From Streptomyces sp. NRRL B-24085 (GTDB lineage: Bacteria; Actinomycetota; Actinomycetes; Streptomycetales; Streptomycetaceae): a stretch of DNA of 36,318 nucleotides. The stretch covers positions 1 through 36,318 of the forward strand of contig NZ_LJBR01000070.1 in the NCBI RefSeq assembly GCF_001282115.1, given 5' to 3'. A program made the translations under genes and the position numbers. Numbering within the stretch: position 1 is the stretch's first letter; every line of letters begins with the position of its first letter. The notes below the pieces were generated by a model. It did not search any database. It saw only the letters and a program-made list of their open reading frames with translations, and had not been told where the DNA came from. This document shows, piece after piece, positions 30,134 through 36,318 of the stretch.

Positions 30134-30577
30134 ATGGCGCAGGTCGAGGCCACTACGGAGCGGATCGTCGCGGCGGACGCGGAGAAGGTGTTCGACGCCG
30201 TCGCCGACTACAGCGGCACACGCTCGCGGGTGCTGCCCGAGCAGTTCAGCGAGTACGAGGTGCGCGAGGGCGGCGACGGCGAGGGCACCCTCGTCCACTG
30301 GAAGCTCCAGGCCACCAGCAAGCGGATCCGCGACTGCCTCCTGGAGGTCACCGAGCCCACCGACGGCGAGCTCGTCGAGAAGGACCGCAACTCCTCCATG
30401 GTCACCACCTGGCGGGTCACCCCGGCCGGCGAGGGCAAGTCCCGCATCGTCGTGACCACCGTCTGGCAGGGCGCCGGCGGCATCGGCGGCTTCTTCGAGA
30501 AGACCTTCGCCCCCAAGGGCCTCGGCCGGATCTACGACTCCCTCCTCGACCGGCTCGCCGCCGAGGTCGAGAAGTAA
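30134..30577 (+). CDS. SRPBCC-family protein
   Basis: 147 aa with the START/SRPBCC helix-grip fold: the opening ATTERIVAADAEKVFDAVADY, beta-rich middle (GTLVHWKLQ, SSMVTTWRVTP, SRIVVTTVW) and a long C-terminal helix (GLGRIYDSLLDRLAAEVEK). Such proteins bind hydrophobic ligands or act as polyketide cyclases; no substrate can be named. GGAGGAAG ends 3 nt before ATG 30134, which decides the start; an upstream in-frame ATG gives a non-conserved extension. Confidence 0.85.
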   Translation: MAQVEATTERIVAADAEKVFDAVADYSGTRSRVLPEQFSEYEVREGGDGEGTLVHWKLQATSKRIRDCLLEVTEPTDGELVEKDRNSSMVTTWRVTPAGEGKSRIVVTTVWQGAGGIGGFFEKTFAPKGLGRIYDSLLDRLAAEVEK

Positions 30578-30725
30578 GTCCCCGGCACCCGGCGGCCGTT
30601 GCCCCCGGTCACCGGATCGAGTGGATCTCCCGACGGCCCGCCGGGATGCCGTAACTCGTCGCGCTTGTCCGTAGTTGTCGCCTCATGCGGGAAATGCGGG
30701 GCAGGCGCGACGAGGGGAGCGGCAC

Positions 30726-33086
30726 GTGAGCGTGACGACTGCGACGCACGAGGAACGGGTCGGAGCGCCACCGGAGATCCCCGCCCCCGCCGTCGAACTC
30801 ACCCCGCGCCGGGTGCGGTTGGTCTTCTTCGGGCTGATGCTCGCGCTGCTCCTCGCCGCGCTGGAGCAGATGATCGTCGCCACCGCGCTGCCGAGGATCG
30901 TCGGTGAGCTGCACGGCCTGGACCGGATGTCCTGGGCGATCACCGCCTACCTGCTCACCGCCACGATCGGACTGCCGGTCTACGGCAAGCTCGGCGACCT
31001 GCTCGGCCGCAAGGGCGTCTTCCAGTTCGCGATCGTCGTCTTCGTGGCCGGCTCCGCGCTCGCCGGACGGGCCGCGACCATGGACCAGTTGATCGCCTTC
31101 CGCGCGGTGCAGGGCGTCGGCGCCGGCGGCCTCATGATCGGTGTGCAGGCGATCATCGCCGACATCGTGCCGCCCCGGCGGCGCGGCCGCTTCATGGGCC
31201 TGATCGGCGCCGCCTTCGGACTCGCCTCCGTCGCCGGCCCGCTGCTCGGCGGCTGGTTCACCGACCACCTCTCCTGGCGGTGGTGCTTCTACGTCAACGT
31301 GCCCTTCGGGCTGCTGACCCTGGCCGTCGTCACCGCCGTGCTGAAGCTTCCCCGGCCGCGGGTCAGGCCCCGCTTCGACGTCCTCGGCGCCCTGCTGCTC
31401 GCCGCGGCCTCCACCTGCCTGGTCCTGCTGACCAGTTGGGGCGGCAGCGAGTACGCCTGGGACTCGCGGGCCATCCTCGGCCTCGGGGCCGGAGCGGTGG
31501 CCGCCGGCATCCTCTTCCTGGTCGCCGAGCGCTTCGCCGCCGAACCCCTCATCCCGCTCAGGCTGTTCAGGGACTCCGTCTTCAACATCACCGGTCTGGT
31601 GGGCCTGGTGATCGGGGTCGCGCTCTTCGGGGCCGCCAGCTATCTGCCGACCTTCCTCCAGATGGTCGACGGGGCCAGCGCCACCGAGTCCGGACTGCTG
31701 ATGCTGCCCATGATGGCCGGCATCGTCGGCGCCTCCGTGGTCGCCGGGCAGCTCATCAGCCACACCGGGCACTACCGGATCTGGCCGATCCTCGGCAGCG
31801 CCCTCTCCGCCGTCGGGATGTGGCTGCTGTCCCGGCTGGAGGCCGACACCCCCCGGCTGCACTACAGCGTCTGGATGGCAGTCCTCGGCGCCGGGATCGG
31901 CATGGTGATGCCGGTGCTGGTCCTCGCCGTGCAGAACTCGGTGCGCCCCGCCGACCTCGGCACCGCCACCAGCGCCAACAACTACTTCCGGCAGATCGGC
32001 GGCAGCGTCGGAGCGGCGGTCTTCGGCACCCTCTTCGCCGACCGCCTCGCGGACTCGCTGCGACAGCGGCTCCCCGGCGCCCAAGGGCTGCCCGACCCCG
32101 AGTCCCTCACCCCGCAGCTCGTCCACGCCCTGCCCCCGGCGCTGCGCGACGGCTATGTCCGGGCCTACGCCGACGCCATGCCGAGGATCTTCTTCTACCT
32201 CGTGCCCGTGCTCGTCCTCGGCCTGCTCCTCGCCCTCTTCCTCAAGGAGAAACCGCTGGTGTCCCCCCACGCCGCCGACCCGGAGACCGAGACCGCCACC
32301 GTCCCCGCGGCCCGCGCGCCGCACCACACCGCCGCGGTCCCCGTGTGCGGCACCGTGCGGCACCCCGACGGGAGCGCGGTGCCCCGGGCCGCGCTCACCC
32401 TCATCGACGCGGCCGGAGCGCAGACCGGGCGCGGGGCCGGCGGCGAGGACGGACGGTTCGCGCTGTCGGCGCCCGGACCGGGGTCGTACGTCCTCATCGC
32501 CGCCGCGAGCGGGCACCAGCCGCAGGCCGTGTCCGTGACGGCCGGCGACCATCCCGTCGAACTGGACGTCGTCCTCGGTGGCGCCGGACGCCTCACCGGC
32601 CGCGTGCTCTCCGACGGCACACCCGTACCGGACGCCGTCGTCACCCTCACCGACGCGCGCGGCGAGGTCGTGGCCACCACCCGCAGCGGCCCCGACGGCA
32701 CCTACGCCGTCACCGAACTGGTCGCGGGGGAGTACACCCTCGCCGCCGGCGCGCCCGCGCTGCGCCCCGCCGCGCTGTCCGTCACCGTCCGGGCCTCCCG
32801 GGAGTCCCGCCAGGACGTCGAGCTCGCCGGCGGCGCGCTGCTGCACGGCACCGTGCGAGCCGGCGGCGGACGGACCGTGCCGGACGCGCGCGTGACGCTC
32901 CTGGACGTCGCAGGCAACGTCGTGGACACCCTCACGACCGGCCCCGACGGCACCTTCCGCTTCGTCGACCTGTCCGGCGGCGAGTACACCGTCATCGCCA
33001 CCGGATACCCGCCGGTCGCCGCCGCCTTGCGGGTGGCCGGGGGCGGCCGCACGGAGCGTGATCTCCGGCTGGGGCACGAGGACTGA
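30726..33086 (+). CDS. MFS (DHA2/EmrB-type) exporter fused to three carboxypeptidase-regulatory-like domains
   Basis: 786 aa. Residues about 30-510 are a 14-helix drug:proton antiporter of the DHA2 family ([18 protein letters not shown] in helix 1, [12 protein letters not shown] in the loop after helix 2, [21 protein letters not shown]). After a short Pro/Ala/Glu linker come three repeats of about 80 residues (538-617, 618-702, 703-786). Each runs V-x-G-T/R-V, then P-x-A-x-V/L-T-L, then a D-G-x-F/Y turn and a G-x-Y-x-L/V strand, matching the carboxypeptidase-regulatory-like (CarboxypepD_reg) beta-sandwich. In a 14-helix transporter both ends should be cytoplasmic, an unusual place for these domains. 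GTG 30726 has AGGGGAG 6 nt upstream. Substrate unknown. Confidence 0.9.
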   Translation: MSVTTATHEERVGAPPEIPAPAVELTPRRVRLVFFGLMLALLLAALEQMIVATALPRIVGELHGLDRMSWAITAYLLTATIGLPVYGKLGDLLGRKGVFQFAIVVFVAGSALAGRAATMDQLIAFRAVQGVGAGGLMIGVQAIIADIVPPRRRGRFMGLIGAAFGLASVAGPLLGGWFTDHLSWRWCFYVNVPFGLLTLAVVTAVLKLPRPRVRPRFDVLGALLLAAASTCLVLLTSWGGSEYAWDSRAILGLGAGAVAAGILFLVAERFAAEPLIPLRLFRDSVFNITGLVGLVIGVALFGAASYLPTFLQMVDGASATESGLLMLPMMAGIVGASVVAGQLISHTGHYRIWPILGSALSAVGMWLLSRLEADTPRLHYSVWMAVLGAGIGMVMPVLVLAVQNSVRPADLGTATSANNYFRQIGGSVGAAVFGTLFADRLADSLRQRLPGAQGLPDPESLTPQLVHALPPALRDGYVRAYADAMPRIFFYLVPVLVLGLLLALFLKEKPLVSPHAADPETETATVPAARAPHHTAAVPVCGTVRHPDGSAVPRAALTLIDAAGAQTGRGAGGEDGRFALSAPGPGSYVLIAAASGHQPQAVSVTAGDHPVELDVVLGGAGRLTGRVLSDGTPVPDAVVTLTDARGEVVATTRSGPDGTYAVTELVAGEYTLAAGAPALRPAALSVTVRASRESRQDVELAGGALLHGTVRAGGGRTVPDARVTLLDVAGNVVDTLTTGPDGTFRFVDLSGGEYTVIATGYPPVAAALRVAGGGRTERDLRLGHED

Positions 33087-33218
33087 CGGGGCGTCAGCGC
33101 GGGGCGCGCGCCGGAGTGATCCGGTCCGGGCCAATTCCCGCATTGCCGCACACCGTGACCGACCGGCGCCGTACGGTGGAGCAGGCGGCACAGATCTTGC
33201 GGAGAGAGGGCCTGGGCC

Positions 33219-35687
33219 ATGGACCGTGGCACCGAGAGGGGCGCACCTCCCAGCCGCGGAGCCGGGAACGGCGCGGCGGACGGACCCGCCGCGGCCGGCC
33301 GGGTCCCGCTGGCCGTGGTGGTCGTGGACCGCGACGGCCTGGTCTCCCACTGGAGCCGGGGCGCGAGCAGGCTGTTCGGCGCCGGCAAGGAGGAGGCCAT
33401 CGGCCGTCCCGCCGCCGACCTGCTGCCCGTCTCCGGAGCCCTCCCCGACGAGCCGAGCACCCCGCCCCACGGTGTCCACGCGGCCTACGACGGACTGGGA
33501 CCCGACCTGGAGTCCTCCCTCGACGGCGGGCTGTCCTACCCCGCCGCGGGCCGTGCCCGCCTCACCGTGCCCGGCGCGGACCGCGTCGACGTCCTGTGGT
33601 GGGCCTACCCGCTGGTGGGCCCCGGCCGGGAGCGCCTGCTGGTGCTGGCCGCCGACGCGGCCGGGCTCCACCGCGATCCCGACCTGGACGGGGGCGGTGC
33701 GGCCGTCGAGCGGATCGCACCCGCCTTCGCCCTGCACACCGACTTCCCGGGCGCCGACGAACTCGCCCGCAGGCTCCCCGAGATCCTGCCCAGCATGAGC
33801 GTCGGCGAAAGCGCCCGCATCGTCGCGCAGATCCTCGAACTGGGCTATCCGGTCCTGGAGTTCAGCCAGAACGACCGGGTGCCCGTCACCCCCGACTGGG
33901 GTGTGCCCCGGCGCGCCGAGCGCAGGGCCCGCCGGGAGCGGGCGGCCCGGGCGGTCGCGGCCGGTCTGCCGGTGCCGCAGGACGAGCCGGACGAGGGCGA
34001 GGACCTCGAGTACGTCGCCGTGCGCGAGCGCCTGGAGTTCCTCAACGAGGTCAGCGGGAAGATCGGCACCTCCCTCGACCTGTCGCGGACCATCGTCGAG
34101 GTCAGCAAAGCCGTCGTGCCCCGCTTCACCGATGTCGCCGGCACCTATCTGCGCGAACAGGTCGTCGCCGGCGAGGGGTTCCCCGACGGGGTGCCCGACA
34201 CCACCACCATGTGGCACCGGGTGGCCCTGGAGCACACCGACGAACCGGGCCGCTGGGACGACGTGGTGCCGGTCGGCGAGGCCATGCCGTTCCCCGCGCA
34301 CACCCCGTTCTTCCAGTGCATGACCAGCGGCGAGCCGGTCCTCGTGCCGCGCATCAGCGAACAGATGGGGCACGCGATCGCCTCACAGTTCGAGAAGCGG
34401 GACATCCGGCCGCTGATCACCGGCCGCTCCATGCTCGTCGTACCGCTCAAGGCCCGCAATGTGGTCCTCGGGTTCATGATCCTGCTCCGGCACCCCGAGC
34501 GCGCCGAGTTCAACGACATGGACCGGGTCACCGGCGCCGAACTCGCCGCCCGCGCGGGCCTCGTGCTGGACAACGCGCGCATGTACACCTTCCAGGAGTC
34601 CGTCGCCGAGACCCTCCAGGACAGCATGCTGCCGCACATCCCGGCGCGGATGGCGGGCTGCGACATCGCCACCCGCTATCTGCCGGGCACCCTCCTCGGA
34701 CGCGTCGGCGGCGACTGGTTCGACTCCGTGAAGCTGCCCGGCGCGCGCACCGCCCTGGTCGTCGGGGACGTCATGGGCCACGGGCTCAACTCGGCCGCCA
34801 TGATGGGCCAGTTGCGGACAGCCGTACAGACCATGGCCGCGCTCGACCTGCCGCCGGCCCAACTGCTGCGCAACCTCGACGACCTCGCCCAGCGGCTCGG
34901 CGACACCTACCTGGCGACCTGTCTCTACGCCGTCTACGACCCGATCGCGAGCGAACTGCACCTCGCCAACGCGGGGCACATCCCGCCGGTGATCGTGCGG
35001 GCCGCGGACGGCCGCAGCGAGCTGCTCGACCTGCCCACCGGCGCGCCCATCGGCGTCGGCGGGGTGCCCTTCGAGGCGGTACGCGTCCGCGTGGAGCCCG
35101 GCGACCGGCTGCTGATGTGCACCGACGGACTGGTGGAGGTGCGGGGCGAGGACATCGGGGTGGGTCTGGCGACGCTCACCGAGTCCGCCGCGCACCCGGC
35201 CGCGTCCATGGACGACGCCTGCGACGCGATCATCCGCGCGCTCAACCCGCGCGGCGGGCGCAAGGACGACGTGGCGCTGCTCATGGCCCGTCTCAACGGC
35301 ATCGAACCGGACGACGTGGCCGAGTGGCGGCTCTCCCTCGACCCTGCCGAGGTGGGGCGGGCCCGGGCGGTGGTGCGCGAGCAGTTGCACGACTGGGGAC
35401 TGGCGCGCCTGGCCGACGGCGCGGAGCTCATGGTGAGCGAACTCGTCACCAACGCCGTACGGCACTCGCACAGCAGGCCCGTCGAGCTGCGGCTGGTGCG
35501 GGAGGACACGCTGCTGTGCGAGGTGGACGACGACGACCATGATCTGCCGAACCTGCTGAGCGCGGGGCCCACCGACGAGCAGGGGCGGGGGCTCAGGGTG
35601 GTCAGCACGCTGGCCCGGGAGTGGGGCGCGAGCCGGACGAAGGCCGGCAAGACCGTGTGGTTCGAGCTGACGCTGCCGCGTCGCTGA
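33219..35687 (+). CDS. PAS-GAF-PP2C (SpoIIE)-HATPase multidomain phosphatase
   Basis: 822 aa signalling protein. A PAS-like domain (about 28-150), a linker with basic and acidic stretches, a GAF domain (about 275-455), a PP2C/SpoIIE serine phosphatase (about 460-685) and a C-terminal anti-sigma-type ATPase domain (about 690-820). The phosphatase has the metal-binding Asp residues in GGDWFD (about 496) and GDVMGHG (about 513). The ATPase keeps the N-box SELVTNAVRHS (about 738) and G-box DEQGRGLRVV. Such proteins dephosphorylate anti-anti-sigma factors and can also bind sigma-factor partners. No STAS partner gene is visible here. A GAGAGGG ribosome site lies about 10 nt before ATG 33219. Confidence 0.92.
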   Translation: MDRGTERGAPPSRGAGNGAADGPAAAGRVPLAVVVVDRDGLVSHWSRGASRLFGAGKEEAIGRPAADLLPVSGALPDEPSTPPHGVHAAYDGLGPDLESSLDGGLSYPAAGRARLTVPGADRVDVLWWAYPLVGPGRERLLVLAADAAGLHRDPDLDGGGAAVERIAPAFALHTDFPGADELARRLPEILPSMSVGESARIVAQILELGYPVLEFSQNDRVPVTPDWGVPRRAERRARRERAARAVAAGLPVPQDEPDEGEDLEYVAVRERLEFLNEVSGKIGTSLDLSRTIVEVSKAVVPRFTDVAGTYLREQVVAGEGFPDGVPDTTTMWHRVALEHTDEPGRWDDVVPVGEAMPFPAHTPFFQCMTSGEPVLVPRISEQMGHAIASQFEKRDIRPLITGRSMLVVPLKARNVVLGFMILLRHPERAEFNDMDRVTGAELAARAGLVLDNARMYTFQESVAETLQDSMLPHIPARMAGCDIATRYLPGTLLGRVGGDWFDSVKLPGARTALVVGDVMGHGLNSAAMMGQLRTAVQTMAALDLPPAQLLRNLDDLAQRLGDTYLATCLYAVYDPIASELHLANAGHIPPVIVRAADGRSELLDLPTGAPIGVGGVPFEAVRVRVEPGDRLLMCTDGLVEVRGEDIGVGLATLTESAAHPAASMDDACDAIIRALNPRGGRKDDVALLMARLNGIEPDDVAEWRLSLDPAEVGRARAVVREQLHDWGLARLADGAELMVSELVTNAVRHSHSRPVELRLVREDTLLCEVDDDDHDLPNLLSAGPTDEQGRGLRVVSTLAREWGASRTKAGKTVWFELTLPRR

Positions 35688-35781
35688 GCGGTCCCTCGCG
35701 GGGCGCGTGTCTGTCGAACGGGCGGTGAAGGAACGCGCCGTGCGCTTGTCCGCGTGACCCCGGCGCGATACACCGTACTGG

Positions 35782-35798
35782 CCCGCCAGTGTGGCGGG
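35782..35798 (+). terminator. Possible hairpin after the phosphatase gene
   Basis: CCCGCCA (35782-35788) pairs with TGGCGGG (35792-35798) around a 3-nt loop, followed by TTG. It sits about 95 bp after the stop and 27 bp before the next start, so it could end the phosphatase message or lie in the leader of the methyltransferase. Confidence 0.35.
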
Positions 35799-35824
35799 TT
35801 GTGGCGCATCCTGGGGAGTTGGGC

Positions 35825-36318
35825 ATGAGCGTGACTGGTCGGTACCGGGAGTCCTGGGAGGGCTTTTGGCGGGAGGCCCCGGGGCGGCAGGGGGCCGTGT
35901 TCTGGGACGCGGAGCCGGTGTTGACCGCCGGAGTCCACCTCGCCCACTTCGAGCCGCTCCTGGTCGATCCGGGGCTGCCCCTCGTGGACCTGGGCTGCGG
36001 CAACGGCACCCAGAGCCGTTTCCTCGCCGCCCACTTCACGCAGGTCGTCGGCGTCGACCTGTCCGCAGCCGCCCTCGACCGTGCCCGCGACGCCGATCCC
36101 GACGGCCAGGTGACGTACCGGCTGATGGACGCCTCCGACAAGAGCGAACCGCAGAACCTGCACGCCGAACTCGGGGACACCAACGTCTACATGCGGGGTG
36201 TGCTGCACCAGGCCGCGCCCGAGGACCGGCAGCAGTTGGTCGACGGGATCGACCACGCTGCCGGTCCGCGGGCGCGGCCTGGTGCAGCACACCCCGCATG
36301 TAGACGTTGGTGTCCTGG
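35825..36318 (+). CDS. SAM-dependent methyltransferase, 5' part (3' end corrupted)
   Basis: The frame opened by ATG 35825 runs to the window end. SAM-binding motif I is VDLGCGNGTQSRFLA (about residues 56-70) and VVGVDLSAAALDRAR is motif II, so this is a class I methyltransferase; the substrate is unknown. The protein reads normally up to about DRQQLVDGI (near base 36250). After that, sequence repeats bases 36175-36233 in reverse complement, so the last 20-odd residues are not natural. GGGGAG lies 8 nt before ATG. Confidence 0.75.
   Translation, partial: MSVTGRYRESWEGFWREAPGRQGAVFWDAEPVLTAGVHLAHFEPLLVDPGLPLVDLGCGNGTQSRFLAAHFTQVVGVDLSAAALDRARDADPDGQVTYRLMDASDKSEPQNLHAELGDTNVYMRGVLHQAAPEDRQQLVDGIDHAAGPRARPGAAHPACRRWCP
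36175..36315. repeat. Large inverted repeat at the window end (fold-back)
   Basis: Bases 36175-36233 are repeated as reverse complement at 36257-36315, 58 of 59 bases identical, with a tip TGGTCGA-cggga-TCGACCA that is itself palindromic. The shape is that of a fold-back artefact primed at a short palindrome. Confidence 0.85.

Noticed and set aside
30609..34373. Open minus-strand frame of over 1,200 codons opposite the MFS and phosphatase genes
   Set aside because: Same GC artefact; repetitive Gly/Asp/Arg/Glu content, no ribosome site or domain.

Overview
The window looks like a chromosomal piece from a Streptomyces or very close relative. GC content is very high with strong G/C preference at third codon positions. 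There are many GTG starts, many starts with a -10-like hexamer only 6-7 nt upstream (leaderless pattern), and a rare TTA leucine codon in one gene. Hallmark actinobacterial families are present: PucR, a SpoIIE-type PP2C phosphatase with an ATPase domain, the crotonyl-CoA carboxylase/reductase cluster and an Rv2578c-type radical SAM protein. The gene order from DNA repair genes through Sir2, pssA/psd and the ccr operon resembles, as far as I recall, one arm of the S. coelicolor chromosome; I could not check this. No rRNA, tRNA, CRISPR array or insertion sequence was seen.

Layout. 1-577: C-terminal end of a metal P-type ATPase. 627-2600: alkylation repair (Ada/AraC/AlkA fusion plus Ogt). 2722-3914: a membrane-anchored FHA protein and a small downstream protein that share an almost identical glycine/asparagine-rich motif resembling bacterial amyloid-signalling motifs; this is the best candidate for an undescribed system. 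3915-6430 (minus): Sir2 deacylase, Nudix hydrolase and ADP-ribosylglycohydrolase, all NAD/ADP-ribose chemistry. 6587-7717: glycerate kinase. 7753-13920: a PucR regulator divergent from a complete five-gene branched-chain-amino-acid-type ABC importer (livF-G-H-M-K), with an 18-bp perfect palindrome between them. 13921-14180: a duplicated and decayed livK/pssA junction carrying two terminators with a compensatory stem change.

14181-15678 (minus): psd-pssA, phosphatidylethanolamine synthesis. 15849-21926 (minus): one operon, ccr-meaA-mcl-mch-mcd, giving most of the ethylmalonyl-CoA pathway from crotonyl-CoA to glyoxylate and propionyl-CoA. It has a recognisable promoter, a palindrome at the -35 and a leader of about 200 nt. 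Upstream lie a TetR regulator with a strong intrinsic terminator and a tandem-duplicated 3-hydroxybutyryl-CoA dehydrogenase that could supply the crotonyl-CoA precursor.

25642-30577: single genes (HEAT-repeat protein with a TTA codon, GNAT, RidA, a secreted tripeptidyl-aminopeptidase-like hydrolase, Rv2578c-type radical SAM protein with a LexA-like box, SRPBCC protein). 30726-35687: an MFS exporter carrying three carboxypeptidase-regulatory-like domains at its C-terminus, then a PAS-GAF-PP2C-HATPase phosphatase. 35825-36318: 5' part of a SAM methyltransferase. The last ~60 bases are a reverse-complement copy of sequence just upstream, so the final 3' end is probably a fold-back assembly or library artefact.
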